Source: Bartonella elizabethae F9251 = ATCC 49927
GTDB lineage: Bacteria; Pseudomonadota; Alphaproteobacteria; Rhizobiales; Rhizobiaceae
Direction of reading: 5' to 3'
Assembly (NCBI RefSeq): GCF_000518165.1
Contig: NZ_JADB01000008.1
Span: 1-64,000 of the forward strand
DNA: 64,000 nt
The notes beneath the pieces were generated by a model, which was not told the origin of the DNA, searched no databases, and was given only the letters and a program-made list of their open reading frames with translations. A program made the translations under genes and the position numbers. Below, piece after piece: positions 28,650 to 41,044 of the stretch; positions within the stretch are counted from its first letter, which is position 1; each line of letters starts with the position of its first letter.

Positions 28650-28937
28650 ATGTGTCTATTTTCAACCAATGCCAAAAATGCTAAAATTAAAAAACGTATT
28701 GCACAATTAAAAAGAGAACTCGTTCCTGTAAATCGCTGGAGCTCTCAAAATGATAGCTTTGAAAATATTTCTGAGCTTTTTAACACGTGGAAACAAAAGG
28801 GCCGTCATGCGCTTTATCATCTCAACGAACAAGCAACAGAATTAAAGAAAAAAGTGAAAGCAAACCCTAAAAAAACCCTCGCATTAGCTGCAGGATTAGT
28901 TTTAGCAAGCGTCTTACTCATACGCAAAAATTACTAA
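28650..28937 (+). CDS. Small membrane-anchored protein, DUF883/ElaB-like
   Basis: A 95-residue basic protein. An amphipathic, partly coiled-coil region (about residues 8-65) is followed by one C-terminal membrane segment, KKTLALAAGLVLASVLLI, and a short RKNY tail. The NPKKTLALAAG block resembles the C-terminal anchor of DUF883 proteins such as ElaB and YqjD, which tether ribosomes to the inner membrane in enterobacteria; the same role here is only a suggestion. GAAGGAG lies ten bases before the ATG. A strong terminator follows within 25 bp. Confidence 0.7.
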   Translation: MCLFSTNAKNAKIKKRIAQLKRELVPVNRWSSQNDSFENISELFNTWKQKGRHALYHLNEQATELKKKVKANPKKTLALAAGLVLASVLLIRKNY

Positions 28938-28960
28938 CACCAATAATTTCCCCCTTTTAA

Positions 28961-28987
28961 TGCCCGCTTTGAATCGGGCATTTTTTT
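28961..28987 (+). terminator. Terminator after the small membrane protein
   Basis: TGCCCG ... CGGGCA forms a six-pair GC-rich stem with a CTTTGAAT loop, followed by seven T. The following gap to 29395 shows no gene. Confidence 0.9.
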
Positions 28988-29395
28988 ATCGTTGATAAAG
29001 TATAATATTTTACGCCCCCTAACCTTACGCGCCCAAAAGATAAATTTTTCACCCCACAGTCTCTCATGCAGCTTTTGATCTAGCCGGATCACTGCACGCA
29101 TGCAATCCACATCCCCACACTTAAAAGAACAGCATGGTAAGAGACGACAAGCAAGCTTTTACGTATTATTCCATCCCCCTCGTCCCCCCGTGACTGAGTT
29201 ATTTCAAAAGAAATGGAAGGAATTAAAGAGACATGCGCTTTAATATTTTTTAGAGCATTATTTTACATCATGACCAATAAGAGTTTTAAAAGCTTTAAAA
29301 GATGGAGCATCACAAACCAAACGAAATCTTCTAAAGTGAACAACCACTTGCTATAAGAAAACGGTATAAAAATTAAATTGAAAAAACCCAAAATT

Positions 29396-30409
29396 TTATC
29401 CTCCAGAATCGACTCGCTGCGAAGTATCCACATATGTCACCACAGACATCCCAGGAATGAGTTTTTCGATTCCTTCCTGTCCAGGATCTAAAGCAATCCG
29501 TACGGAGATACGTTGCGCAATTTTAATAAAATTACCAATTGTCGTATCCGTTTTTAACAATGAAAACTCTGAACCTGTCGCAGGAGCAAAACGAACCACA
29601 CGCCCTGTTAACTTTTTGTTGTTCAATGCATCAACAGAAAAAACAACCGGTTGTCCCACACGCATCTGAGAAAGTTGCGTTTCTTTATAATTAGCAATAA
29701 TCCAAATATCATCAGAAATGACGGAGACCAATTGCGTTCCCGGCATAACATATTGTCCTACCCTAGCGCCAACCAATCCAATATAGCCTGTTCGAGGCGA
29801 TAAAATCTTTGTATGATCGAGATTGAGTTTAGCCAACTCAACCCCCACTTTTGCGCCCGCAACTTCTGACTGTAAACTTTGCCGTTCAAGATTTAATTGT
29901 TTTTGCAATTGCCGTTTTGTTTCCAATGCCGCCAAGAGTTGTGAAAGAGGACGAGAAACAGTACTTGCCGCATCACCAAAGCCTAACTTTTTATCAGGAA
30001 CAACATTGGAGAATGCTCGTGAACGGGCCAATTCGACTTCTGCTGTATTAATTTCACCCTGCAAAAGCTGTGCTTGCAATTCAATACTGGCCAATTTTGC
30101 ATTTTTTGAATCGAGAACAGCCTGTGCTCGTGCAAGCTGCTGACGAAAAAGAGAATCATCAAGCTCAAAAAGCAGCATTCCCTTTTCAACGCGTTGATAA
30201 TCTTGCACATAAATCCGTGCGATCACCCCAGAGATCTGTGAACTAACCAAAGTAACATCGCCTTTAATGGAAGCATTATCCGTTATTTGGATATTGCTTA
30301 CAAAAGGAGGAAGTCTCCAAGCCCACAAAATCAGCAAAACCCCCATAATACCTGACAGGAATGCAACAATCGTAGCCTTTGACCGTAATGCTTTTATCAT
30401 TTTTTGCAC
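29396..30409 (-). CDS. HlyD-family periplasmic adaptor (EmrA-like)
   Basis: A membrane-fusion protein of 337 residues with one N-terminal membrane anchor (IVAFLSGIMGVLLILWAW). A barrel-sandwich domain (VTLVSSQISGVIARIYVQDYQRVEKG) is interrupted by a coiled-coil hairpin (about 95-195). The second half-domain has LDHTKILSPRTGYIG. It would bridge an inner-membrane exporter to an outer-membrane channel. It lies 15 bp behind an MFS exporter on the same strand, so the pair is EmrAB-like. Substrate unknown. Confidence 0.9.
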   Translation of the reverse strand: MQKMIKALRSKATIVAFLSGIMGVLLILWAWRLPPFVSNIQITDNASIKGDVTLVSSQISGVIARIYVQDYQRVEKGMLLFELDDSLFRQQLARAQAVLDSKNAKLASIELQAQLLQGEINTAEVELARSRAFSNVVPDKKLGFGDAASTVSRPLSQLLAALETKRQLQKQLNLERQSLQSEVAGAKVGVELAKLNLDHTKILSPRTGYIGLVGARVGQYVMPGTQLVSVISDDIWIIANYKETQLSQMRVGQPVVFSVDALNNKKLTGRVVRFAPATGSEFSLLKTDTTIGNFIKIAQRISVRIALDPGQEGIEKLIPGMSVVTYVDTSQRVDSGG

Positions 30410-30424
30410 CCCTCTTCTATGACA

Positions 30425-32056
30425 TCACTTTTTTTCTAATGCACGCACAGAGCATGACTTAACAATCATTGTGACAAGAAAAATAACGAATACAACCATT
30501 GAAATATAAAAATAAAGCCGAAAAACGTCATCATAAGCAAAAATATTTGCTGTTAACTTAAATTTCTCTATCAATAGAGAAGTCCCCTGATCTTTTCCCA
30601 AGCCATGAGCAACAGAAGCACCATAAAAAGGCGAAAATAAAGTATTCATCTCACCAGAAATAAGCGGATCAGTCACAACAATATTTTGTGTTAAGGACTC
30701 AAAGTTCTTATGGGCAAAATAAAACTGCAGGCTGCCAAAAAAAGCCGACCCCATCAATCCCCCCGTTACTTGTGTGAGTAAAAAAACAGCAATAAAACTC
30801 AAAACATAACGCGGTCCTCGCTCACCAGCGATCACAAACCCTTTAAAAAGCGCAGGAGGCAAAAAAAGTGCATAACTAAAACTCACCAATCCTTGGCTCA
30901 ACATCATATCTTGTGGACGCGTTAAATGGTTTACACGACTATCTAAATAAGCGCCAAGAGCCAAACAACCCAAAGATAACAAATAAAAATAATCCTCACG
31001 CCCTGCCCGTAAAAAAAACACACAAACAGCCCCCCCTAACAGAGTCCCCAATGTCACTGCAAAATACATGGGTGCCATCTCGCGATTGAGCAAACCAAAA
31101 AGATTAAAAAAACCGAAGGGCAAATTGGATCGTTCCAACAAGAAAACATGAAAAATCAATAAAATAAAAACAGATTGAATCATTTCTTTACTGAAAATCC
31201 AACGCAGATCAATCAATGGTTTTTCTCTATTAAGCTCAATCATAATAGCAACAGCCAAAGAGAAAATAGCCAGTGCAAGCCCCCAACCAATCCACGGTGT
31301 TTCATACCACCAATACAAGATGCCAACAGACATAATCACAGCATTAAGACCAAGACCAAGAGCAATCAAACCATAGCTTATCCAATCTAACTTTTGAATA
31401 ACCTTACTCCGGACAACAGGGGTCAGAGGCAACGTATAGATACAGACCAAACTGATGAGAACCAACCCCATTTCCAAAGCAGAAAGACTGGAAAATCCGC
31501 CATTTTCCAACAAATCAGGAGAAATCAAATGCGATAAAGGTGCTGCTAAAGCCGCATTCATATAATTCAAACTAAGACCAACAGTAAACTTTTTCGCTGG
31601 CGCAAAAGCCTCCATCATATAAAGTAACGCAAGCGAAGCCAAAGGCGCAGCAGCGATCCCAGCAAAAAAGCGAATAATCAGCGCAGAACGCAAATCGGTC
31701 ACAAAGAGCTGCAACGCGCAAACCAAAACGAAGCCAAGGATCGACAGTTCAGCAAAAGCACGCAAACCAAATTGATAGCGAATTTTGATCAACATAATCG
31801 CCACACTGACATTTGGTGCCATATAGGCTGCAACCAACCATGTCGTCTCGGCTAAAGTTGCATGAAAATCACCGGTCAGATGGACAATATTAGACTGAAC
31901 AATATTGGCTCCTAAGCCATAAGCCCATTGCAAAATAAGAGAAGCGAAAATATAAACAAAACATTTCGGCAAAGGTCCCGCAAAAACACGACCAGGACGA
32001 GGAAAAGGCTTTCCGCCCCTTTTGGCAGACACAACCGTACTCTTTTTTCCGCTCAT
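30425..32056 (-). CDS. MFS exporter of the EmrB/DHA2 type
   Basis: A 543-residue integral membrane protein with about 14 hydrophobic segments, the size of DHA2 drug:proton antiporters. The first loop after helix 1 has a typical TWLVAAYMAPNVSVA block, as in EmrB-type proteins. It is followed 15 bp later by the HlyD-family adaptor. Its own start is only about 24 bp from the stop of atpC, so it could receive read-through from the ATP synthase operon. Likely exports a toxic or host-derived compound, which cannot be named. Confidence 0.87.
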   Translation of the reverse strand: MSGKKSTVVSAKRGGKPFPRPGRVFAGPLPKCFVYIFASLILQWAYGLGANIVQSNIVHLTGDFHATLAETTWLVAAYMAPNVSVAIMLIKIRYQFGLRAFAELSILGFVLVCALQLFVTDLRSALIIRFFAGIAAAPLASLALLYMMEAFAPAKKFTVGLSLNYMNAALAAPLSHLISPDLLENGGFSSLSALEMGLVLISLVCIYTLPLTPVVRSKVIQKLDWISYGLIALGLGLNAVIMSVGILYWWYETPWIGWGLALAIFSLAVAIMIELNREKPLIDLRWIFSKEMIQSVFILLIFHVFLLERSNLPFGFFNLFGLLNREMAPMYFAVTLGTLLGGAVCVFFLRAGREDYFYLLSLGCLALGAYLDSRVNHLTRPQDMMLSQGLVSFSYALFLPPALFKGFVIAGERGPRYVLSFIAVFLLTQVTGGLMGSAFFGSLQFYFAHKNFESLTQNIVVTDPLISGEMNTLFSPFYGASVAHGLGKDQGTSLLIEKFKLTANIFAYDDVFRLYFYISMVVFVIFLVTMIVKSCSVRALEKK

Positions 32057-32079
32057 GTCACCTTTTCCTGTATACCTTG

Positions 32080-32508
32080 CTACGCCTCTATCAACACAGA
32101 ACCATCAGCTGACAATTGTTGGAAAAAAGCCTCGATTTTAGGATTGTCCGCATCACTCGTTCCCCCCTCTAATGTTGCTTGAACCTGCAAAATCTGCTGT
32201 TCTAAGGCATCAAAAGAAAGATGCTCCACAGCCACAACATGCTCGACCAATAAAGAGCAACCCGAAAAGGTAATATTTGCAACACCTCCGTAAACAGCAA
32301 AGAGCTTTTCTCCCACAGAGGTGCGAACACGAACAGCCCCCAACACAATGCTTGCCACCAATGGTGCATGATGTGCCATAACAGTCAAAGCACCAGAAGC
32401 GGAAGGAAGAACAACAGACACCACCTGCTCTGAAAACACCATCTTTTCAGGCGAAACAAGCTCAAACAAAAAACGCTCTTCTCTATTGTTTTCCACAAAA
32501 GTCTCCAC
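32080..32508 (-). CDS. atpC: ATP synthase epsilon subunit
   Basis: A 142-residue protein with the epsilon beta-sandwich: FELVSPEKMVFSEQVVSVVLPSASG, MAHHAPLVASI and GVANITFSG. The two-helix C-terminus is present but unlike the E. coli sequence. It couples the F1 rotor to the c-ring and inhibits hydrolysis. It is the last gene of atpHAGDC on the minus strand. The start is tentative because the first residues (METFVENN) are not family-typical. Confidence 0.92.
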   Translation of the reverse strand: METFVENNREERFLFELVSPEKMVFSEQVVSVVLPSASGALTVMAHHAPLVASIVLGAVRVRTSVGEKLFAVYGGVANITFSGCSLLVEHVVAVEHLSFDALEQQILQVQATLEGGTSDADNPKIEAFFQQLSADGSVLIEA

Positions 32509-32621
32509 AATACCCTGAAGGACTCTCCGCCCTCTTTACCAACTTATCTTTTTCAACAACTTGCCCTTATTTAACGACAAATATTCACGACAGATTTTTC
32601 CTCAAGTAAGAAGCTTCTAAT

Positions 32622-34235
<1,614 letters not shown>

Positions 34236-34248
34236 TTACCTTTTCCAT

Positions 34249-35175
34249 TTAAAGCGCTTCAGCGCCCGCAATAATTTCGATCAATTCTGTGGTAATCTGT
34301 GCTTGACGTTGACGATTATAAGCCACCGTCAATTTATTAATCATTTCACCTGCATTGCGCGATGCATTGTCCATAGCGGTCATCTTTGCGCCCATTTCAC
34401 CAGCAACATTTTCGAGTAAAGCCCGAAAGATTTGCACTGAAAGATTGCGGGGCACCAGCGCCTCTAAAAGAGAAGCAGCATCAGGCTCATACTCATAAAC
34501 AATCGCCTCATGAACAATTGATTGCGAATCTCTGCTTGTCTCTTTTTGTTCCACAACATCTGTTGCCTCAACAGCTGCTTTTGGAGCCCCCATTGGGATC
34601 AAGCCAAAAGCTGTTGGACGTTGATTAATCACGGAAACAAATTCAGAATAAAACAATGTACAAACATCAAAAGCGCCTTCATTGAACAAATCAACAATGC
34701 GTTGACTAATCACCAGCGCCTCTGCAAAACCGATTCGCTTTACAGCATGTAAATCGATGTGATCAATCATCAAACTTTTGTAATCACGCGATAAGATATC
34801 CGCACCTTTTTTGCCCACAGTGATAATTTTCACAATTTTACCAGCGGTCAACAGCGCTTTAATTTGCTCACGAGCACGACGAGCGATTTGCACATTAAAA
34901 GCACCACATAAACCGCGCTCAGCCGTACAGACAACCAAGAGATGCACATCATCGTGCCCCGTGCCCCGCATAAGAGCCGGTGCATCAACACCATCCACAT
35001 CCCCAGCAACACTGGTTAAAATATCAGCCATCCTCTTCGCATAAGGACGTGCTGATTGGGCTGCCTCTTGTGCACGATGCAACCGCGCTGCTGCAACCAT
35101 CTGCATAGCTTTGGTAATTTTCTGTGTTGCTTTAACCGAAGCGATACGGTCTCTAAGATCCTTTAGTGAGGCCAT
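34249..35175 (-). CDS. atpG: ATP synthase gamma subunit
   Basis: The central F1 stalk. The N-terminal helix begins [19 protein letters not shown] and is followed by [10 protein letters not shown]; the C-terminal helix contains [15 protein letters not shown] and [16 protein letters not shown], both signature regions. It has 308 residues. A segment near residues 195-235 ([17 protein letters not shown]) is an insert of a few charged residues often seen in alphaproteobacteria. It is between atpA and atpD. Confidence 0.97.
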   Translation of the reverse strand: MASLKDLRDRIASVKATQKITKAMQMVAAARLHRAQEAAQSARPYAKRMADILTSVAGDVDGVDAPALMRGTGHDDVHLLVVCTAERGLCGAFNVQIARRAREQIKALLTAGKIVKIITVGKKGADILSRDYKSLMIDHIDLHAVKRIGFAEALVISQRIVDLFNEGAFDVCTLFYSEFVSVINQRPTAFGLIPMGAPKAAVEATDVVEQKETSRDSQSIVHEAIVYEYEPDAASLLEALVPRNLSVQIFRALLENVAGEMGAKMTAMDNASRNAGEMINKLTVAYNRQRQAQITTELIEIIAGAEAL

Positions 35176-35195
35176 TCAAGCATTCCATCAATTCA

Positions 35196-36731
35196 TCACG
35201 AAAAATTTTTTGCATAAGTGTTGAGAACAGTTATCAACTTATCTTTTAGCTCATCTGTTATCTGCTTTTGCTCAGCAATTGCTTTTAAAAGATCTTGATA
35301 ATCACTCCGCAAAAGTACCAGAAGCCCCTGCTCAAACCGCGCAACATCAGAAACCGCTAGAGAATCAAGATAGCCATTCACCCCTGCGAAAATAACCACC
35401 ACCTGTTCTTCTGTTTTAAGGGGAGAAAATTGTGGCTGTTTTAAGAGCTCTGTCAAGCGTGCTCCCCGATTTAAAAGCCGCTGGGTTGATGCATCCAAAT
35501 CAGAACCAAACTGCGCAAAAGCGGCCATTTCACGATATTGCGCCAATTCCCCTTTAATCGATCCAGCAACCTGCTTCATGGCTTTAATTTGTGCAGCCGA
35601 ACCAACACGCGATACAGAAAGACCAACGTTTACAGCAGGACGGATACCCTGATAGAACAAATTGGTTTCCAAGAAAATTTGCCCATCGGTAATCGAAATC
35701 ACATTTGTCGGAATATAAGCCGAAACGTCATTTGCTTGCGTTTCAATGACCGGCAAAGCTGTCAACGACCCTGATCCATTTTCCGCATTCAATTTTGCCG
35801 CCCGTTCTAAAAGACGTGAATGAAGATAGAAAACATCTCCTGGATAAGCTTCACGCCCCGGTGGACGACGCAGCAAAAGAGACATTTGACGATAAGCCAC
35901 TGCTTGTTTTGACAAGTCATCATAACCGATCAAAGCATGTTGCCCATTATCGCGGAAATATTCGCCCATCGCGCATCCCGCAAGAGGTGCTATAAATTGC
36001 AAGGGCGCAGGATCAGAAGCGGTTGCCGCAACAATAATAGAATATTCCAGTGCTCCACGTTCTTCTAAAACTTTAACGAATTGTGCCACCGTCGAACGTT
36101 TTTGACCGATAGCCACATAAATACAATAAACTTTATCCTGCTCTCGTCCAGCCCCTTTTTCATGGAACGGTTTTTGATTTAAAAATGTATCGAGCAAAAT
36201 CGCGGTTTTTCCTGTTTGGCGATCACCAATCACCAACTCACGCTGCCCCCGCCCAATAGGGATGAGCGCATCAATAGCTTTTAATCCGGTTGACATAGGC
36301 TCATGCACAGACTGACGCGGAATAATCCCTGGTGCCTTAACATCAACACGACGACGCTCTGTTTCCTTAAGTGGTCCCTTACCATCTATAGGATTTCCAA
36401 GAGCATCAACCACACGGCCAAGCAAAGCGGGTCCCACAGGGACATCGACAATAGCGCCCAATCGCTTTACACAATCCCCTTCACGAATATCGCGGTCTGA
36501 GCCAAAAATGACCACACCGACATTATCAACTTCCAAATTGAGCGCCATCCCGCGCACACCATTTGGAAAAGCAACCATTTCCCCAGCTTGAACATTATCC
36601 AAACCATAAACGCGAGCGATACCATCCCCCACAGAGAGAACCCAACCAATTTCTGAAACCTCAGCCTTTTGGTCAAAGTTTTTGATTTGCTCTTTCAGAA
36701 TTTTTGAAATTTCAGATGGTCTAATATCCAT
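35196..36731 (-). CDS. atpA: ATP synthase alpha subunit
   Basis: Non-catalytic nucleotide-binding F1 subunit, 511 residues. Seen: [19 protein letters not shown] at the N-terminus, Walker [26 protein letters not shown], and the signature around [17 protein letters not shown]. Its ATG overlaps the end of atpH (36731), consistent with translational coupling. Confidence 0.98.
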   Translation of the reverse strand: MDIRPSEISKILKEQIKNFDQKAEVSEIGWVLSVGDGIARVYGLDNVQAGEMVAFPNGVRGMALNLEVDNVGVVIFGSDRDIREGDCVKRLGAIVDVPVGPALLGRVVDALGNPIDGKGPLKETERRRVDVKAPGIIPRQSVHEPMSTGLKAIDALIPIGRGQRELVIGDRQTGKTAILLDTFLNQKPFHEKGAGREQDKVYCIYVAIGQKRSTVAQFVKVLEERGALEYSIIVAATASDPAPLQFIAPLAGCAMGEYFRDNGQHALIGYDDLSKQAVAYRQMSLLLRRPPGREAYPGDVFYLHSRLLERAAKLNAENGSGSLTALPVIETQANDVSAYIPTNVISITDGQIFLETNLFYQGIRPAVNVGLSVSRVGSAAQIKAMKQVAGSIKGELAQYREMAAFAQFGSDLDASTQRLLNRGARLTELLKQPQFSPLKTEEQVVVIFAGVNGYLDSLAVSDVARFEQGLLVLLRSDYQDLLKAIAEQKQITDELKDKLITVLNTYAKNFS

Positions 36732-37315
36732 CAGCTGACCTCTTTTTTCAATGCAAGCCTAAGCGAAGACAATTTTGTGAGAAGAGACGTATCAATTTGA
36801 GACGCCCCGACACGAATGATTAATCCACCAAGAATTGTTGGATTCACAATGATATGTAGCAAAACTTTTCCCCCAATGACACCTTCCAAAGTCTCACACA
36901 ACTCTTGTTTTTGTTGAGAACTCAACGGGCGCGCAGAAATAATTTGCGCAGTAAGTTGCTTCCGAGCGCGTGCAACACAACGCTGAAAAGCATGGAGAAT
37001 ACCAAATACAGCACTAAGCCTACGATTTGCTGCGATAACGCGTAAAAAATTACTAACAATCTGCCCTGCTTCTTTATCAGCAAATTTAATGTTTTCACAA
37101 ACAGATTGCATCACCTTAATTTGCTCTTTGACTGAAAAGAACGGACTGAGCACGAAGTGTTTTAAATCTTCATTTTGCTCTAAGACAAACAAAAAATCTT
37201 CCACTGCCTTTTCAATTTTTTCAACGTTTCCTGCTTCTTGAACGCAATTAAAAAGCGCTTGCGCATAACGTTGATCTACCAACGGCAGCGGTATGAGAGA
37301 AAATGAATCCGACAC
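36731..37315 (-). CDS. atpH: ATP synthase delta subunit
   Basis: The F1 peripheral-stalk connector, 194 residues. Typical helical N-terminal domain starting [18 protein letters not shown], and the C-terminal segment [26 protein letters not shown], close to the OSCP/delta signature. It is first in the atpHAGDC operon; the Fo genes are not in this window. The operon promoter should lie upstream at 37316-37900, where the sequence is AT-rich but no consensus site stands out. Confidence 0.95.
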   Translation of the reverse strand: MSDSFSLIPLPLVDQRYAQALFNCVQEAGNVEKIEKAVEDFLFVLEQNEDLKHFVLSPFFSVKEQIKVMQSVCENIKFADKEAGQIVSNFLRVIAANRRLSAVFGILHAFQRCVARARKQLTAQIISARPLSSQQKQELCETLEGVIGGKVLLHIIVNPTILGGLIIRVGASQIDTSLLTKLSSLRLALKKEVS

Positions 37316-37923
37316 GAAATACCGCCTCTTTCCCTTGAGCGACTCTCTGATAGTTATCAGATGATAATGAAACAGACATTCTCACTCTTAAGAATCTTCT
37401 TCTTAAAACCTCGAACGAAAACCATTCGGTTTCTAGCATAGACATAGCCGACTCGCAACACCACAAATCGCTGCTTTTTAAAAATTTTAAATAAAATATT
37501 CAAAATATTTTTGAAAAGGATTTTTTTAGATCTCCAAGATGGCATCACGGTTTTTTTATGCCTCTTTTTGACATTGTTATAAGCGATTTTCACGCTCTCT
37601 ATTGTGCTTCAATTATTGTGCTTCAAGCGCTCTTGCCCTCCCAAAACAGTTTTTCTTTGAAGATTACTCCTCTTATCCTACAAAAGTTTTGCGAGAAGCG
37701 ACTACTACTTTAAAAATCTATTATTTCAAATGAACAAGCAAAAAATAATAATAGATATCTCCTTAAAATTAACAAAAATGATCCTTTCGCTTTAAATGCC
37801 CTCTACTTTTTAAAATATTTCATCAAGTATATTTTCTTGCAAAAAAACTGCCCAAAAACACTTCTCATGTATCCACAGTTTCTCAAAGCTCAATAATGGT
37901 ACCACCCGATACCCTAAAGATAG

Positions 37924-37945
37924 AAAGCCTTAACGGCTTTTTCAT
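37924..37945 (+). terminator. Small terminator-like hairpin
   Basis: AAAGCC-TTAAC-GGCTTT forms a six-pair stem followed by TTTCATTT on the plus strand. No plus-strand gene ends nearby, so it may be a relic or act on the other strand at the end of repeat copy C. Confidence 0.4.
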
Positions 37946-38119
37946 TTATACAAAGCATTTACATTATTGATGAGCAACATCATAAAATGAATACCAACAC
38001 TCTGAGAAATATTTGCTCAAACAATTAGATGAAAGTAACCATAATGATATTCTTTTTTGGGAATACTCGATTGGGAATGCTCTGCTTTGCATGAAAAATC
38101 TGCTTCCATTAAAGAACGA

Positions 38120-38376
38120 AAGGAACAAAACTGTAAGAAATGGAGAATCTCCATTTCGCGACAGCACCCATGAAGGCGATAAACCGCCATTGAGCCCCCA
38201 TCTTTACGTTTGATCAGAAGCAAACCAACGGCTCTCACCCATTGCCTCAATGTTGCGATAAACCCTTGACACTTGAAACAGTTCATAAGAGGCATGCCTT
38301 TCTTGCACAATTCCACACCACACAAGCGCCTCACCTGTAACGTGTAGAAGTTAAAACTCTTAATAAATCAATATGT
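38120..38376 (-). repeat. Dispersed repeat family, copy C
   Basis: On the minus strand: ATTGATTTATTAAGAG at the 5' end, then a deletion straight to CACGTTACAGGTGAGGCGC, then GGCATGCCTCTTATGAACTG and a well preserved 3' part ending CTGTCGCGAAATGGAGATTCTCC. The reading MPLMNCFKCQGFIATLRQW is open here for about 100 codons. The 5' edge lies within 30 bp of the priA tail copy. The remainder down to 37960 is probably repeat-derived as well. Confidence 0.8.
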
Positions 38377-38399
38377 TGTACGAATAAGGGTGATGTCTC

Positions 38400-38690
38400 T
38401 GTTGATTTATTAAGCAAGATATTTCCCCCCGGTGCACGAGCTTGATGTAATACACGCGCATAACATTCTGCGGCTTGGTGCTGTTGTGCGACACAATCAA
38501 AGAAGCAAACCGCCCATAAGGAGACAAATGATAATATTGGCGTGCTGCAATCTCCCGTGTGTAAAAATCTTCTGGTTGGCATGAAAGTAAAGCTTTTATG
38601 ACCGGATGGATCGGATTAATCGATTTGCAATAATCTAAACTTTCCAATCCAATCCCCCCTCTTCTTCCAATTACTTGAAAGAGAAATTTG
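38400..38690 (-). pseudogene. Decayed copy of the priA 3' part
   Basis: The protein VIKALLSCQPEDFYTREIAAR is nearly perfectly repeated here, then YHLSPYGRFASLIVS before frameshifts. It matches priA at about 38870-39140 with a landmark spacing of 464 bp. The last 60 codons of priA are not represented; the copy breaks off near a KNISVMG-equivalent point. It lies directly behind priA and is followed by repeat copy C. Confidence 0.88.
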
Positions 38691-38694
38691 ATTT

Positions 38695-40890
38695 TTAAAA
38701 AAAGCTTTGCGGATCGATATCAATTTGAACCCGAACAGAACTGGGCATTTTGGGGGCATTGCTCAGCATTGCCCGAATAAACCCTTGTATATCAAAAGAG
38801 CGCTGACCTTGCAATAAAAGCCGAAAACGATAACGCCCCCGAACCAGAGCCAAAGGCGCCTCTGCGGGTCCCATAACTGAGATATTTTTCTCCCGCGGTG
38901 CGGCTTGACGGAGTGCTCGCGCATAATGTTCTGCAGCTTGGCGCTGTTGTGCCGAAACAATCAAAGAGGCAAGACGCCCATAGGGGGGCAAATGATACTG
39001 TTGACGTGCTGCAATCTCCCGTGTGTAAAAATCTTCTGGTTGGCATGAAAGTAAAGCTTTTATGACCGAATGATCGGGTTGATAGGTTTGCAATAATCCT
39101 AAACTTTCCAATCCTACCCGCCCTGCTCTTCCAGTCACTTGAGAGAGAAGCTGGAAGGTTCGTTCACTGGCGCGTAAATCACCATTGGCAAGACCAAGAT
39201 CAGCATCAATAACCCCCACCAAAGAGAGCTTGGGAAAATGATGTCCTTTAGCGACCAACTGTGTCCCAATAATAATATCCACATCACCTTTGGCAATGGC
39301 TTGCAATTCGCTTCGCAACTGCCCAATCCCCCCTTTGAGATCTGTTGAAAGAATCAATGATCGCGCCTGCGGAAAAAGCCCTTGTGTTTCTTCTGCAATT
39401 CTTTCCACACCCGGTCCACAAGCCACAAGATGGTCTAATGTTCCACATTCAGGACAGGCTTCTGGAAGGGATTGATGATAGCCACAATGATGACATTTTA
39501 ATTGCCCTTGCGCACGATGTTCGACCAACCAACTTGAACAATCGCGACAATGAAAACGATGTCCGCAAACTCGGCATAAAGTTAAAGGCGCATAACCACG
39601 ACGATTAAGAAAAAGCAGCGCCTGCTCGCCTTTTTCAAGCGTTTGTTTTAAAGCCCTTTCAAGGGCAAAGGAAATAAAGCGCCCCTTTTGCACTCCTCCT
39701 TGGCGCATATCAATGACCCGCAACTGTGGAAGGGCAACTTCTTTAAAACGGGAAGGTAAATGCACCTTTTGATAACGCCCTTTTAAAACATTGGCTTGGC
39801 TTTCAATTGACGGTGTGGCTGAGGACAAAATAACAGGAAAATGCTCAAAAGAACCCCGAGCAACAGCCATATCACGCGCGTGATAAAAAATGCGCTCTTC
39901 TTGTTTATAAGCACTATCATGCTCTTCATCGACAACAATCAAGCCAAGCGCATGAAAGGGAAGAAAAAGTGCCGAACGAGCTCCCGCAACAACACGCACC
40001 CGCCCTTCTGCAACTTGTCGCCAGACACGTTCTCTACGACGCGGTGTCAAATCGGAATGCCATTCTGCTGCCGCAGCGCCAAAGCGTGCATAAAAACGAT
40101 CTAAAAACTGCTGTGTTAAAGCAATTTCCGGCAATAAAATTAAAACTTGGCTACCCCCTTTGAAAGCTTGAGCAACCGCTTCAAAATAAACTTCTGTCTT
40201 TCCAGAGCCCGTCACACCATCGAGCAAAAAAACTTGAAACTGAGAAGACAAAACACCTTCCCGCAACAATTTTGCTGCTTCACTCTGTGCCCCCTGCAAC
40301 TGAGGAGGACAAAAATCAGGATCGGGCATGCTCACAAGATCAGGAGCAGGAATTTTAACATCTTCAAAAATTCCTAGTGCTTTTAAACCTTCAACAACAG
40401 ACACAGACGTTCCAGCCGCATGCGCAAGACCAGAACGTGTCCAGATCTTCTCATTGCGCACCAATTCCAAAACCCGTAAGCGGGCTGGTGTAAGACGTTC
40501 CACATCTCCCCCACAATAGCGCAGTCCCAGCATTTGCGCTTCTGGCTCTAAAGCAGCCGGTACAGACAAAACCAATCGTGCAACAAGACCAAAAGGTGTC
40601 ATGGTATAACGGCTAACAAACCGCAAAAATGCAATCATCTCTGCCTTTAATGGCGGACAATCAAAAACATGTAAGAGAGAACGTAATTTTTCACGCGCCA
40701 CCGAAGCAGTTCTTTGCCCATCTTTTGTCTTCTCCCCAACATCCACCACAAAACCGCAAAGCTCACGCCCCATCACCGGAACCCGAACAAAAGAACCAAT
40801 TTCCACTTCCATAGAAGACGGAACTTTATAACTATAAGCATACGCAACAGGAAGAGGAACCAAAACAGAGACAACCTTTTCCTCTATCAT
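38695..40890 (-). CDS. priA: Primosomal protein N' (PriA helicase)
   Basis: Restarts stalled or collapsed replication forks by binding fork DNA and loading the replicative helicase. Seen: Walker A GVTGSGKTEVY near residue 230, DEEH in VVDEEHDSAYKQEER, and the zinc-binding cysteine cluster CRVCGHRFHCRDCSSW ... CHHCGYH ... CPECG. ATG at 40890 (MIEEKVVSVLVP) follows AAGGGTG by eight bases and is preferred to 40914. At 731 residues it is full length. Partial copies of both its 3' and 5' regions flank it. Confidence 0.96.
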   Translation of the reverse strand: MIEEKVVSVLVPLPVAYAYSYKVPSSMEVEIGSFVRVPVMGRELCGFVVDVGEKTKDGQRTASVAREKLRSLLHVFDCPPLKAEMIAFLRFVSRYTMTPFGLVARLVLSVPAALEPEAQMLGLRYCGGDVERLTPARLRVLELVRNEKIWTRSGLAHAAGTSVSVVEGLKALGIFEDVKIPAPDLVSMPDPDFCPPQLQGAQSEAAKLLREGVLSSQFQVFLLDGVTGSGKTEVYFEAVAQAFKGGSQVLILLPEIALTQQFLDRFYARFGAAAAEWHSDLTPRRRERVWRQVAEGRVRVVAGARSALFLPFHALGLIVVDEEHDSAYKQEERIFYHARDMAVARGSFEHFPVILSSATPSIESQANVLKGRYQKVHLPSRFKEVALPQLRVIDMRQGGVQKGRFISFALERALKQTLEKGEQALLFLNRRGYAPLTLCRVCGHRFHCRDCSSWLVEHRAQGQLKCHHCGYHQSLPEACPECGTLDHLVACGPGVERIAEETQGLFPQARSLILSTDLKGGIGQLRSELQAIAKGDVDIIIGTQLVAKGHHFPKLSLVGVIDADLGLANGDLRASERTFQLLSQVTGRAGRVGLESLGLLQTYQPDHSVIKALLSCQPEDFYTREIAARQQYHLPPYGRLASLIVSAQQRQAAEHYARALRQAAPREKNISVMGPAEAPLALVRGRYRFRLLLQGQRSFDIQGFIRAMLSNAPKMPSSVRVQIDIDPQSFF

Positions 40891-41044
40891 GTTTGAATTC
40901 ACCCTTTTAACCAATCCACCCCCCCTTATCTACAATCCTTTTGTCTACGATCCTCTTGAACACTAACAACTCTACCCCTTATCTTTAAACACTCTTATAA
41001 AATTCATTGCAGGTAAAATTCATGGCGGGCCTCAATCACTCCCC

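Noticed and set aside
38017-38334. 105-codon minus-strand frame (MRRLCGVELCKK...)
   Set aside because: It lies wholly inside dispersed repeat copy C and starts at GTG; it is treated as a repeat relic, not a gene.
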